Origin: Clytia hemisphaerica
Lineage: Eukaryota > Cnidaria > Hydrozoa > Leptothecata > Clytiidae
DNA length: 64,000 nucleotides
Reading direction: 5' to 3'
Assembly: GCA_902728285.1 (NCBI GenBank)
Contig: CACVBU010000165.1
Span: forward strand, 62,001 to 126,000
Shown here: in pieces, positions 12,749 to 24,751 of the stretch
How positions within the stretch are numbered: the first letter of the stretch is position 1
Layout: every line of letters begins with the position of its first letter
Program-made: the position numbers and the translations under genes
Notes under the pieces: model-generated
What the model was told of the DNA's origin: nothing
The model's input: only the letters and a program-made list of their open reading frames with translations
The model's database searches: none

Positions 12749-14871
12749 GGTGGTCGTTAACAAACTTTTTGAAAATGTCAAAAAATATTCAAATTGAAAT
12801 ATCTCAAAAAGTATAAATGATATATTGTTGAAATTTTGTATGATGATACTTCATTATCATCTTGATCTAAAAATAGAAAAAAATGTTAGAAATTTCAAAG
12901 ACGGGGGTCATGAGGTCATTTCTAAAAATAGATATCAAAATCTTGTGGCAGAAGAATCTCAACAACCAGATGGAGTTAGATTTTGATATTTGGCAGTTAT
13001 GTTACAATATTGACCTACTGTGTTTTGAATGAAATTTTTTTAAAAAAAAATCAAAAACCGGGGGTAAAAACGCAAAAAAACTGTTTTTTTTAATTTTGAA
13101 ATCAACAAAACATTTTTTGAAAAATCTGTTTCACTCAAAACACCCCTTGCACTAAGAGCAAGCTGTGTACAAAATTCCAAGTAAATCGGAACAGCCAATC
13201 CTGAGATTCTTCCGCCACAAGATTGAAAACCCCCGGTTTTGCTGTTTTGCGTAAACTGGCCTTAAAACTATTTTTTGCTGTAGAATTTAGAAAGAGGAAA
13301 AAAAGCTTTCAATATGGGATTTTTGACAGATTTCAGTTGAACTTGATGCACTGATTCAATTTTCACCTTCAGAAAGAAAGTAAAGCCATTTTCTTTTGCA
13401 TGTCTCAGCAAATTTATGGTGTCGCGCAGAACCCTGAAACTACTGCAAACATACAAAAAAGTTGCGTAAACCTAGTACTTTTGCTTGCGAAAAAGCTTAA
13501 ATTTGGTGAAAAGTGATTGAAAAGTATTCCCTAACCCTTTCATTGGTTAAAGTAACACATTTCACTGTAACAAAGCAAATCTTTATCTCTATTACTTGAA
13601 ATACAAGCTGCGCTCAATTCTAATAAAGAGCACTTTCACTTTCACTTTTGCGACTTTTGCGAAAACCCCGAAACACACCAAAATCAACTATATCACTATC
13701 AAAATCCAACTAAATGTGTATGGATAGCTTCAAGAAGAGGTTATGGAAGTTTTAAACAATAAATTATCAATTAAATAACTAAAAAGAGAGAGAAAACAGA
13801 AGAAACATTACACGTACCTGTCGCACATTGTGTGGCGCTGAAATTTGATCCCAATGGGAAGGAAATTAGAAAGATTATCAAGTAAAAATGTTCCTTGGAG
13901 TTTTGAGAAGCTCTTTATATAAAAAGGAAGCATCAAACCATCACTTACTACAAGAAAATAAGCCATGAAACAGCCATTCCCTTTACCAAAAATTCACACT
14001 TGAAATTTGACAAGATTCAAGATGGCGGGTTTGTTTTGATTGCCATAAATCCGGAACTATTAGCAGTACCGGTGTAAAATTTTCCGGGAATGTTCTTTGT
14101 GGCTCTAAGTAGCGACAGTAAAAATTTGGAGTCGCTCCAAGAACCAGAAGGGCTAATATTGCAATTTTCGTGGCGGGCGGCGGAGTGGGCGTTTGGGGCG
14201 GACCACAAAATCTGCTCAGGTACGTGTCTAAAAACCTAAAGTTTTCGTCTTTCCTCTTCTTTATATGAAATAAAACTTCGGGATATTGTTTAGCAAGGTT
14301 GAAACTTTAATTTAAACCAAAAATTGAAAAATCGACCCGAAAAAGATGATCCTATCTCAGAATTGCAAGAGCAGCCGCCGGCAGATTTTTTTTAAATATC
14401 TGTTCTTTTTTTCCAGGAGAGTAAATTTTATGGATAAATCTAGGAGAGACTTTTCTCAAAACACCCAGGTAAAATCCAGGAGTCGTCTTAAAGACATCTG
14501 TTCTTAAAAGCCAGGAGCTCATTTTAAGGAAAAACACATACAACTTTCCAGCGGACAATCTGTTCAAAAAATTCAGGAGCTAAATTGTGAAAAACACAAC
14601 CAGATACCATATTTTTTCCAAAGAGCTTCTTAAATTTTCTCAAAAGGTCTCATTTTCTAGCGAATAGCTGTTATATTTTTCCAGGAGCATAATATTTCTA
14701 GAGAACAGATATACATTTTCCAGGAGTTCCATTTTTTCCCAGAACAGATGATAAAATCTAGAAGAGCCCAGGATATAGAACAGATAGTTTTTTCCAGGAG
14801 AAAGGAACCTCAAGAACAGATATTTCATACTTCCTAGCCGGTGGCTGCTCTTGGAAGTGTTAACGACCACC
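12749..14871. mobile_element. 2.1-kb TTAA-flanked inverted-repeat element
   Basis: Terminal inverted repeats GGTGGTCGTTAACA / TGTTAACGACCACC are flanked by TTAA at 12745-12748 and 14872-14875. A TTAA target is typical of piggyBac and Kolobok transposons; the terminus is not the usual piggyBac CCCTTT, so Kolobok-like is my guess. The content is AT-rich with no transposase frame. Smaller inverted repeats lie inside: ACACGTACCTG at 13810 against 14217, and the 14366-14853 block. Confidence 0.75.
14366..14853. repeat. Inverted-repeat block with about ten CCAGGAG / AGAACAGAT motifs
   Basis: Edges CAAGAGCAGCCGCCGGC and GCCGGTGGCTGCTCTTG are 17-bp inverted repeats with one mismatch. Inside, ATCTGTTC or its complement GAACAGAT alternates with CCAGGAG at roughly 30-60 bp spacing. 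The right edge sits 18 bp inside the end of the TTAA-flanked element. Confidence 0.7.
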
Positions 14872-15844
14872 TTAAATTGGGGCGCAAAAGGACGATTCGC
14901 GTTTTAACGCGAACAATTTTCCGCCCTAACTTTAGAATGAAAATACGAAGAATAGACATTGTTTTTCGTTTAGTGAACCAAAGATTGTATACAACTGGCT
15001 TTCGTAGAACACAATGCCAAAGGAATCTCCAATCACGGTCGCTTCATTATTTCTTATTCGGCATTTCAAAAAAGGGTCCGAAAATCAGAAGGTTTTCTTC
15101 TTCAATTTCCGAAGAACATGTTCCAAATCTTCGAAGCCATATTTTTCCGATAGCTTGATCGATCAGTGAACGGGATCTGAAAACAGAATGGAAAAAGACA
15201 TCGTCAGTGAAGTATGAGAGGCGATTAAACAAATTATCCGATTCACCCCGGGTATCCGATTCACCCCGTCCTACGGTACTCTAATTATTAATGCGTAGCC
15301 AAAATTCTGCATAATTAATGTCACTCAAATTATTACGCGTGATCAAGCCTTGGACAAGAAAAATTAGACAGGAAAGTTTTATTTTTGATAAACTTCTTTC
15401 TTTCAAAACACAAAATTAAAGGATCTTCGTCATCCTCCTCTGGCTCCTCCAAATCAGCTAATGCTTGTTAATACATTATACGATCTATATGTAATATATA
15501 TTACACAAGCCTTTAACGCGTACACTTAAAACACTTCAATATCGTAATTAATTGTTCTCTAGTTTTTCACGCGTAGCGTCGAAGATAATTATTTATTGCC
15601 ACGCGTTAAGTTAGAAAAACCACGGTAAGGTTGCGTTTTTAGCGAATATAAAGAAATCGATATTAATCGATAACAATCGAAAGCAATCAGCGATTAATCG
15701 ATATCAATCGATAACAATCGAATCCAATCGATAAGAACGTAAAGTCTTAGTATCGATTGGCTATCGATTGTTTATCGATTAAAATCGATTAATATCGATT
15801 GATTTCCCGTATCGATTTCATCGATTGGGTACGCCTGGAGATGT

Positions 15845-17030
15845 GCATCGTCCATTCTGACAATTGTATAAGGTTTGATCTAATATCAGTAGTTTGATAG
15901 TTATTCATTCAGTAGCAAACAATGTCCCTCAAGTAAATCCAGTTGAGCAACTACGTTAAAAAGATATTAACCAAGCAAAAATAAAATCTTGTGTGCAGTT
16001 TGTTGTTTGTGAAAGCTTTTAGCTGTGTGGACTGGCAGTGCAGACGGGAAGCTACCTTCTCTGTCCGTGCATAGCTAGGAAATCAATACAAGTAGCAGCA
16101 AAAGAGATATCCCGCGCGAACATTTTTTAACCGCGCGCGGCCCGCTCAGAATCGAACGAAACATGAATATGAATATGAATATGAATATTTTTCTGGCGAG
16201 CAGGTCCGCTACGTGAAGCAACAAAAGCCCCTGCGGGGCAATAAATACTGGCAATAACATAAATGGAATTTTGAAATTCTTAGGGACTTGTTTTGCTTGA
16301 TGTTATCTGAGATGTAAAGCACTTTGAAATCTTTTGAGGATATCAATTACTATTTTAACATTTGTAAAGGAAATATTTATCCGCATCTTTGCGGCTCTTG
16401 TTTTTTATAAGAACAATGAGGCTCGGAAATGCCAAAAAAAGAACAATTTAAGAACAGTGGAGAGGCTGAAGTTAGAGAGTTATAGCAAAAAGAATCACTG
16501 GTTTCTAAAATCCTTTAAATAGTAAAGTAAATAGCCAAAACTTGTTTTTGTTACTTTAGAAAAAATAAGAACAAAATAAGAACAATTCAAGGCTCAAAGT
16601 GCCAAAAATAAGAACAGCAGAGCCTCAGCAAAAATTTACTGGTTGTTATAAAAAAAAAGTGTAGTAAAGGTATAATCCTTAGGATAGAGCTTGATGCGTA
16701 GAATGGATGTTCTGTTATGAGTTTTTATGCAAATAAAAGTTAATTGAATTTCAATTTCAATCAAAACTTGAAGGGCTGCTCAAATCTTTGGACTTTGTAA
16801 CGAGTGCAAAATCTTTATATTTTCTCACCCACGCTAATGGGTCGCTAAAATAGAGACGAAAGTATTGCAAAACATGAAAATGAATTAAGTCTTTCAAAAA
16901 GTACCAGTACGTACCACCAATAATTTGACCTGAAATACTTTTCAAAAATATCTTATCCAATATCAATTTCGCAAAAGATAGTTGCGCGAAAGTCGTCGAA
17001 TCAAAATTATATTCTCGTCACATTGCATGT
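15845..17030. other. Intergenic stretch with minor repeats
   Basis: No gene seen. There is a short GAATAT hexamer run at about 16161-16190. Two copies of a degenerate AAGAACA...GGCTC...TGCCAAAAA unit lie at about 16408-16465 and 16575-16627. Confidence 0.5.
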
Positions 17031-17040
17031 GATAGTAGCG

Positions 17041-17240
17041 AGTTTATATATTTCCATTTTTGAGAAGGTCGGAATGACTGAAGCGATTTGAAAAAAAACA
17101 CGCAGTTCTGATCCACAAAATTAAGGACAGTAAGATGCTTGTTTCCTCATACTCAGTTGTTTAGGATCTAAACAAACCAAATTCTAGCAGTCTCTGTCAC
17201 AGAAAAACATATACATTCAATCACTTATAAACTCGATATA
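17041..17240. repeat. Diverged copy of the GAGTTTATGTATTTG family
   Basis: Left GCGAGTTTATATATTTCC, right CACTTATAAACTCGATAT, with a core AGGACAGTAAGATG and GGATCTAAACAAACC matching 3789-3983 and 32820-33420. Confidence 0.5.
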
Positions 17241-17337
17241 GTAATGAGTGAGTGTTACCCATATTGGACAAGCTCTGAATGCTTTAACTCAACGTTCTTG
17301 GATTCACTTCTAAAAATTCGAAAGAATACAACCCCTT

Positions 17338-17613
17338 CTCACTGATCCAGTAAGATTTTTTCAGCCAGTGGGGGTAAAAATAATGGACTGAAAGTCAATG
17401 GCGATTGATATTCCCATATTTTTGGGGCTTTATACCCGTTTTCTTCAAGTCAGAATATTTAGTGAGGGTATGGTATAAATAGAACAATATCTTGCAATGA
17501 GGATTTTTCTGTGATTGTTTTCAGCGGGGAAAAATATCGGAGGGTAAGTTTCAACTGGGGACGGTATTTTTCCAGTGGAAAGGGGTCCTAGTGGGTCTGT
17601 GAGAAGGGGGTGT
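17338..17613. mobile_element. 276-bp MITE of the ACACCCCTG family with 6-7 bp target duplication
   Basis: Left end ACAACCCCTTCTCACTG; right end in reverse ACACCCCCTTCTCACAG. AAGAATA occurs directly outside both ends (17332-17338 and 17614-17620), giving a 6- or 7-bp duplication depending on where the end is set. Confidence 0.7.
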
Positions 17614-17721
17614 AAGAATATCAAAGAACCGAACTTGTTGCATTATTTTCCCCGCAAAGAATAATTTAATAAGGCTTTCTATTTCATACTTTATCGATCC
17701 AATAATGAGGCCCCAGCGGTT

Positions 17722-17925
17722 TTCGTGACGGCGTGATTTGCGTTTTTCAAGTTCGTGATTTCGTGATTTAAGATTTTAAAGTTCGTGATTGTATTATTTA
17801 AGATTTTGAATTGCATGATTGCGTGATCGGAGGAAATCAACGTGATCAACGTGATCGTGATAGAAATGAAATTAACTTGTGATAACGTGATTTGGAATTT
17901 TTTTGCGCGATTGCATGATTTGAAA
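17722..17925. repeat. Degenerate CGTGATT repeat tract
   Basis: CGTGATTT, GTTCGTGATT, GCATGATTGCGTGAT and related words recur about a dozen times. It is interspersed with TTTAAGATTTT spacers. The open frame on the minus strand is a by-product of this repeat. Confidence 0.6.
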
Positions 17926-18489
17926 GATGACCCCTCAGTCAATGATCAATCCTGAATTAGTGAAAGTTTTTATAGCCATCAGGAACAAAGAGATAGAGGT
18001 GAACGCCAAATTAAGGTTGCAATCGTTATGAGTGGGAGTGGGTAGCAAAATCTGTTTTTTACATTTACCAAATAAAATGAATCTACGACCTCTAGAAATG
18101 TTTTGGCAATAGATTTTTTCATTGATTAATCAATACAAATATATAATTGATCGAATTTATTATGGGTTTAAAATTTCATTGCATCAAGGAAGACCAATAT
18201 TGATATAAATTGATTTTTGAAAATCAATAATGATTTGACTGTCTAGTGAACAGGGTGTAAATTTTGTTGAAAAGATGGAGACAACAAAAATTTGGTTTAA
18301 AGTCTTGAAACGTACTTGAGTTATATTTTTCATGGGGTAAAAAAACTCTTCTTCATTTATTGATATCAAAGAAGTCTAAGAAATTTACATTATTTCCGTT
18401 TGAACCTGTATAATGTTGCTTGGTTAGTATAGCTACTCTCTAGTCATATGTAATTCAAACCCCCCGGAACGATTGGATCGAGTCAAAAC

Positions 18490-18497
18490 TATAAAAG
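18490..18497 (+). promoter_or_regulatory. TATA box of the metalloproteinase gene
   Basis: TATAAAAG lies 75 bases before the ATG at 18572. A start site about 30 bases downstream would give a 5' leader of roughly 50 bases. Inference from motif and spacing only. Confidence 0.5.
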
Positions 18498-18571
18498 GTC
18501 GACATATAGAGTAAATCATTTCAATTATAAAAGTCACCTTCTATCAAACCGATAACAAAGAGTTTAGCAAA

Positions 18572-21500
18572 ATGAAGCTGCTGGTTTTGGCAACATTTTG
18601 CGTTGCTTTTGCATTTGCTACAGATGTTGAGGTAAATTGAATTGTTGTCATTCTGGATAGCGCTAAGCGTTCCCACTAAAGAGTAGAACTTGTGCCCTGA
18701 AGGTTAGGGTTCATTTCATATTATATAATCAATTCTCCCTTAGTACATATAAATCGAAAATATAATTTGCTCGCACAAATATAATCGAAGGTAGTAATGA
18801 TCGTTTCAAATTCATGAAGGAGACTTTTGTTCAATTCAATACGATTCGAATTATAGATATTCGCGATTACAGAGAATTCATCCTCATTGTTAAATATCAT
18901 TGCCTTATCAGCAGAAAACATTCCGAATTCTATCAGACCAGCCACCAAAATTTTCCTGAAATCAGATCTTTGTACTTTAAATTCTTTTTAGGAGCATTTA
19001 GAGAAATTTGGATTTATGAATAAATTTCAATTTGATGGAAGTTCAATCAAACATGCACTTGAGAAGTATCAAAAAGCTTTCAACCTTCCAGTGTCTGGTA
19101 AGAATTAGTACTCCGACCTCACTGCTCAAAAGATTTAGATCATGTTCAGAGGTTATAACAATTCTGTTCCGCTCCGAAATAAAATGAAGCCTTTCTATAG
19201 AAACGGAACGGTCACGTGCGAACATAGTCTTAGCTTCTCATTATCAGGATTCACCGAAACAATGAGGGTTCTTAGTATCCTGAACAGAACTTAATAATGC
19301 GAGATTCGTTAACAGGCATAACTGAAAGTCGATAAATAAACAAGAAAAATGAAATACAATGAAGCAATGCATAATTAAAACTCCCAGTACTTAGACAAAA
19401 ATGGGTACTGGGTATGTGCATGTCATGTGAGTCGTTTTTTCAATTTTAAAAGTCTCACACTGTCGGACAAATCAGAAATTTTTAAACCTAAGGGTCGGTA
19501 AATTGCAAAAAAGTCTCTCTAATACCCTGAGTATCAGAGGTTAAGTTTTCAAAGAATATATTAACCTCTGAAGACCAATAATAGAAATTTTATCGCACAT
19601 GTGTCAATCTAATCACTGTAGAAAGAATCAAAGATGAAGAGCAAATATTACCTTATAAATGTCTAGCAGACTGTATCATCAGTATGCAGTTTACTATTTA
19701 CGAATTCACCAGAAACCTCTAAGTGTAATTGAAGTGAGTTTCTTTCGAAAGAAATCTTTTACATGATCCCCAAATGTATAACAGTAATTACTAAACTATT
19801 AATTATGGAAATGTCACTTTAATTGAATTGAAATAATAGACAGACTTTATGTTATGATTCTCTATCAGATCACTGACTCTTTTTAAAAAGCATTGATGAT
19901 ATTTTTTAGTTGTGTTTTCAACGACGGGAATCAAAATATAAACTTTGAACTTCATCCAAGATCTTGGATGGTCGTCATAGTTACTTTTGTCTTCGTTGAT
20001 TGCGCACTGAATAGAATCTCGATTCGTCGGCACAGCGTCGATATATGATTTCGACTTGTGCTTTTCACGGTATCTCTCTAAGGGTACGACTTTTTTCAAA
20101 AGTGGAAGAAAATGTTTCAAAAAAGTCTCTCTAAGGGTCACCTTTTCAGCAAAAATTAGTCTCTATAAGAATCCCTCAACCCTAATACCCCCTGGGTACA
20201 GAATCGACAAATATGAAAATACTTTTATCTAGGCGTCGCCGATGAAGCCACAATGAAACTAATGGCAACACCACGTTGTGGTCGCCCTGACAACGATGCA
20301 AACAATCTTTTTGCTGACACAGCATGGAGAAAGAAGGCTTTATCTTATTACTACAACAATTATACACCAGACTTGAGTCGTTCAGATGTCCGTTCTTTAA
20401 CAGAGAAAGCTTTCAAATTCTGGGCTGATGTAGCACCACTTCATTTTACAGAAAAAAGCGGCGGAGATATTGTTGTCTCGTAAGTTTATGATTGATCCCT
20501 TAAGACATTCAAGTATGATTGGAATTGGCAAAAAAATAGGCAACTACTCCATTTTAAACCTTCATCTTCATTTCATTGTTCAGTTTCTGCCCTTATGTCA
20601 GCTCATTTGTCCATCATGGTAGTTTTTTTTGCGTCTTTGAAAAATCCCAAGAAGAAAATCTGTGACGTTCACATCTGCTTATTTACGTAACATTCAGATA
20701 ACGCTGGAAAAAAATCAAAACATACTCTTTATTCTTTACTGGGAAATATCTTATGCACTGGAAATCATCATAATTCATGAAATAATGTTTTATACGGAAG
20801 CAATGACATGGGTATCATGAATTTAACACGTTCAACATTTGTGATCACATTCAACATTTGTGACCACATTCAACATTTTGTGACCACATTCAATATTTTT
20901 GTTTACATTTCATAGTTTCGGATCACGTGGTCACCACGATGGAAAAAGACAATGTGGATTTCCTTTTGATGGGCGTGGTGGTGTTTTAGCGCATGCGTTC
21001 TTCCCTCCTGACGGTCGTCTTCATTTTGACGAAGATGAAGGATATACTGCACGATCATCAAGTGGTAAGTGACCGATAGACCTCTATAGACCCTGGACCA
21101 AGTTATATCCGCCATCTTTGATCGGAGACTTTTTAAAAAAGGTGGTGTGTCTGCAAAGAATCCAATGTAGTGTTAAAGTTTAGTCTAACGACAAACGGTA
21201 CTCAAAAGTAGGATCTTCTCCAATCAATTATTTTGCTTGGTCAGGATTTGGTCCATATCCCCGGAGGGGGGCACTCGATTTTGAAAACGACCGTATGTTT
21301 GGCCGAAAATCAGGTCTCTAAAATCGGACCCTTACAGTGCAGGAAAAATTTGGCTGAAAGTCGACCCTTATTATAGTGCAATTTTTCGAAATTGTTTGCC
21401 CTTTTCAGGGCAAAATATTTTGAAATTTCTCAAATTTTACCTCAAAATTTGGTATTTTCTCAAAATTTACACCCTTACCGTGCACTTTCCAAAGTGCAAA

Positions 21501-24500
21501 AAACCTACCCTTAAGGGCCGTACGTCCGGTACGTCACTTAACTTGAGTACCCCCCCCCCCCGGGTTCCATATTCAGCTCAGGTCATGGAAACTTAGAAAA
21601 GTAATATTTGAAGACTCGTGGGATTAATTGTTTTAAAAAGAGGCAGTCGTTGCAATCAAAATATCACGGAAAAACATAACTGAATCTCATTCGACAAAGG
21701 GTACTGTATACAATCATCAATGAGGAGTATAAAGATAGAAATAATTCGCTTGATTAGAAAAGACAGAGAGTTTAGACAAAGTTGGTTTTTAGCCAATGAC
21801 AAACTTACCCTATACCATTAATCTCCGCGTCCTTTAATCACTGTGAATATCTTTACTGATAATATCAAAATAATACCGACAAACTTTTGTAAAAAAATTA
21901 CTAAAGCTACGATGGCGTGATCTTTTTACTTCGATAAAGACGAAATACAGAACAGTTGTATAAGTCAGAAAAAGTAATCGAATTATTACTAACTTTCAAC
22001 TATTCTTTTAGGAACAAACTATCTTTGGGTAGCTACTCACGAGTTAGGTCATATCCTTGGATTGGAGCACGACACTAACAACCGTAACGCTGTTATGTAT
22101 CCCTACTACCAACCATATCGTGCCAACATGCAACTTCATAGCAATGATATTGCTCGTATCCAACGCCTTTATGGTAGAGGGCAAGGAAGCGTCAACGGAA
22201 ATGGTGGATCAGGAGGGTCAGGAGGGTCTGGAGGCTCCGGTGGATCTGGTGGTTCTGGAGGTTAGTCTGTTTTCTATTTTTACTAAGTAGGGCTAATCGA
22301 AAAAACAAACTTTGAGGTTTTTCGATTATAAGAACACCCCTGTGACAGAACCGGTTGGAACCCCATCCCGCCCCTAGCTTCCGTCCTCGGTGGGAAATCA
22401 CGTCACAATTTCAAAGTTAATCTCCCAGTGAAATGACTTTGATTTCATCCCTATTTGAAATTCAATGAAAGAATTGCACTTCAAAACCATCCGAACTAGT
22501 TTCTTTGACCTGGGAGCAATATAATTTTTGTACCCATTGCGATTTCGATATAGATGTTATACCCAACTGGTGGAAGATAGGATGGTGGACAATAAACAAA
22601 GTACCAGTTATTGGAAGAAGGACCCAGCGTTGATACACGTGCGATGCGTGCTCTTGGCTTAAGTAATATTAAGTGAAGAAAAAACCTTATCAGCTATCAT
22701 CGGAGCAGAATCACAAAAATCCAAAGAAAACCCATTCTCACAAATCCGGTGGGAGAAATTGAACAAAATATCGTCCCCAATGGAAACTTATACTCCAACT
22801 TTGTTCCCCAGTTAATATAGTCGAATGGAAAATTCTCGCTGCAATATATTGGGCTATTTTCCATCCCTATTTTCCATTTTATATGACTTGAGACCATAAT
22901 TTAACTTAAATCCTCAGCCATAAAACACATAGGAATATTATCCATATCGAGTTTTCATTCGGGCTTAATTTCGGATATCTTACCGTTTTTGAGAATTGGA
23001 AGTTCGGACGAGATTTGCAATTTCAGCATTTCTACTTTATTTCATTTGATATTCCAATTTTGGAAGGATTCAGTTGCTTCCAGCAGGATATATTCTCAGC
23101 CCTCTAGGAACAATGTCCTTAGAAATCCTGAGAACCTAAGGTCCTGAGTTTTAAGTCTCATGTTAAAACTCAGACTTAAGACTACACGCTCAGGAAGTAA
23201 ATGAGAGAACTCATTTGTTGCGTTTAAAACCTTAGGGGATTTCCCCTTTTTTTCAAATATCATGGACTTTGTTGCGGGTTAGTAAGAACGGGATGTCCAA
23301 TTGGAAATCAAAGCACATTATTTTGCTTCGAAATGGTATGGAATGAGAATGATTTCAAAATTTCACTTTAGAATAAAATTTGTTGACAAAACAAAAAAGG
23401 CTCAATTCAATATAAAGCTTTACTTTAAATCTATTTCAATTTCAGATTGTAAAGATCTTCAAGCATCTTCTTTTTGTTCATCCAAACGGGATGGATGCTC
23501 CAAATGGGGTAACGACTGGAAACGTTATATGGAGAAGAACTGCAAGAAAACATGTGGCTTCTGCAGTGGTGGTGGAAGTGGTGGAAGTGGCGGTAAGTGT
23601 GGTTATTGAATTCATGTTTGTGTATTCTATTGTATAGCTATCTAAATACATATCAATTTTTGGAGACTTTCCCTCCCAAACTCTACAACATTCCATGCAA
23701 GCCCTCTATAAAGATACAATGTAAGTACGAAATATCAATAGTTGTCATCCTTAGCTGCCATCTGGACGGTCCGATGTCGTCCGTTTAGAGGGTCAGTGAA
23801 CGCGGGAAAATATATAAGCGCGAAGTCAGGGCGTCAGAGCGGGAAAAAAAATGGCGGTAGAGTTTTGGAACCTCCGCCACTGTTTGCTCCGCCCCAAACT
23901 AAACTTGTCTTCAAATTTATCCCGCCTCCTGAATTATTCCCATGTGTAGACGATAGGATCCTCTAGGGGGGGGGGCACTCGTTCTGAAAACGACCATACG
24001 TTCAGCCCAAAAATTCACTTTCAAACCGAACCTTTACAATGCAGAAATAAGCTACGAAGTTTGACACCCTTATAGTGCGAAAACCGACAAAAAGTACACC
24101 GTCATAGTGCATAACTCTCTCCACCAGACCTTTCTAATGGAACACCTCCCTTTCAAAAATCTTTTAAGACACACAGAGATATACATATTATATACATATA
24201 TACTTATGTACAAGAGCGCGAGCATGGTGCTAGTGAATAATTTAGTTTAAAAATCGACCCTTAAGTGCCGTACGTCTGGTAAGTCTTTTACCTTGAGTGT
24301 CCCCCTCTGGGCCCGACATTGATACCCACCGTGTCTCTAGGATTCACTTGGCAAGTTATTCCTACTCCGGTAGGCATTCGGAGGGCTCATATCATCTCTA
24401 TTTTATCTCTATTTTGTAACTTTGTAAATGATTTATATTTTTCGTCTCAGATTGTAAAGACACAGTAACTGATTGCCAAAAAAATATCCGAGGATGCAGC

Positions 24501-24566
24501 AGTTGGGGACAAGCCTGGATAGACTACATGAAGAAAAATTGTAAAAAATCATGCAATTTCTGTTAA
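18572..24566 (+). CDS. Secreted matrix metalloproteinase with two C-terminal ShKT domains, seven exons, complete
   Basis: Zinc endopeptidase (M10A), probably acting on extracellular matrix or secreted proteins. Exons: 18572-18631, 18992-19097, 20233-20479, 20916-21064, 22012-22260, 23446-23592, 24451-24566. All introns are GT...AG and phases agree, giving 357 residues and TAA at 24564-24566. Residues 1-16 form a signal peptide. Exon 2 is the propeptide helix region. The cysteine switch PRCGRPD spans residues 69-75. Structural zinc/calcium residues lie in exon 4 (GHHDG, FPFDG, LAHAFFP, HFDEDE). The catalytic site is [11 protein letters not shown] (His197, Glu198, His201, His207), with the Met-turn NAVMYP. 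A Gly-Gly-Ser linker follows, then ShKT domains (six Cys each) at about 271-307 and 320-357, one per exon. A hemopexin domain is absent. No furin site is obvious between propeptide and catalytic domain, so activation by another protease is likely. Confidence 0.93.
19522..19673. repeat. Direct repeat, copy 1 (intron 2 of the metalloproteinase gene)
   Basis: About 150 bp, starting ACCCTGAGTATCAGAGG, recur at 24752-24903 just after the gene with only scattered differences. Both lie in the same orientation. Confidence 0.8.
20826..20903. repeat. Four tandem about 20-bp units next to exon 4 of the metalloproteinase gene
   Basis: CACATTCAACATTTGTGAC-type units repeat four times and end a few bases before the acceptor of exon 4. 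They are pyrimidine-poor, so they do not improve the splice site. Confidence 0.7.
21259..21565. mobile_element. G-run MITE in intron 4 of the metalloproteinase gene, 7-bp target duplication
   Basis: Begins CCCCGGAGGGGGGCACTCG and ends TTGAGTACCCCC...CGGGT. Flanking 7-bp direct repeats TCCATAT occur at 21252-21258 and 21566-21572. Internal ACCCTTA(C/T)AGTGCA-type motifs occur at least three times. Close relative of 23966-24309. Confidence 0.8.
22333..22900. repeat. Partial ACACCCCTG-family ends in intron 5 of the metalloproteinase gene
   Basis: AACACCCCTGTGACAGAACC at 22332 and CCCATTCTCACAAATCCGG at about 22733 resemble left ends of this family, in the same orientation. Right ends were not found, so these look like truncated or overlapping copies. 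Confidence 0.4.
23966..24309. mobile_element. G-run MITE in intron 6 of the metalloproteinase gene
   Basis: Begins with a run of G followed by CACTCG and ends CTTGAGTGTCCCCCTC. It shares GAAAACGACC(A/G)TA and the CCGTACGTC end block with 21259-21565. No target duplication is apparent, so its edges may have decayed. Confidence 0.65.
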
Positions 24567-24751
24567 GAATTTATTTTACATTTGTTGAAACAATACATCA
24601 TCATCAAAATTAATTAAAAAGACAATAGTTTTAATATCTATTTTCCTATGTAGACCTATACATAATATAATATGATCATATTAAATAAGCACGTTTTGAC
24701 ATAAAAGTTAAATTGCGGGTGTACCTGCATACAGCATCATAGCGATTTTTC

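Larger units (their letters stand above)
10303..15627. mobile_element. Inner inverted-repeat element, TACCGTGG ends with ACGCGT motifs
   Basis: Left end TACCGTGGTTTTTCTAATTT followed by AACGCGTA; the reverse complement of the right end reads TACCGTGGTTTTTCTAACTT and then AACGCG. Deeper inside, TAGGACGGG(G/T)TGAATCGGATA also occurs in inverse orientation at both sides (about 10386 and about 15265). TTGCG occurs just outside both ends and could be a 5-bp target duplication. It may be nested in, or be the core of, the 9871-15838 element. Confidence 0.6.
9871..15838. mobile_element. 6-kb inverted-repeat element with ATCGAT-rich ends and 6-bp target duplication
   Basis: The left end starts CCAGGCGTACCCAATCGAT and the right end is its exact reverse complement over 19 bases. 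Perfect 6-bp direct repeats AGATGT flank it at 9865-9870 and 15839-15844. Each end holds about 180-220 bp packed with ATCGAT, centred on a GAACGTAAA core. The two cores lie in the same orientation, not inverted. The interior contains further inverted-repeat elements (10303-15627, 11402-11813, 12749-14871). No transposase frame is visible, so it is non-autonomous or hollowed out. The superfamily is not recognised; a 6-bp duplication excludes Tc/mariner and classical hAT. Confidence 0.8.

Noticed and set aside
22057..22290. Collagen-like EGxEG reading in the Gly-Ser region
   Set aside because: Wrong frame of metalloproteinase exon 5; the correct frame gives the catalytic helix and Gly-Gly-Ser linker.
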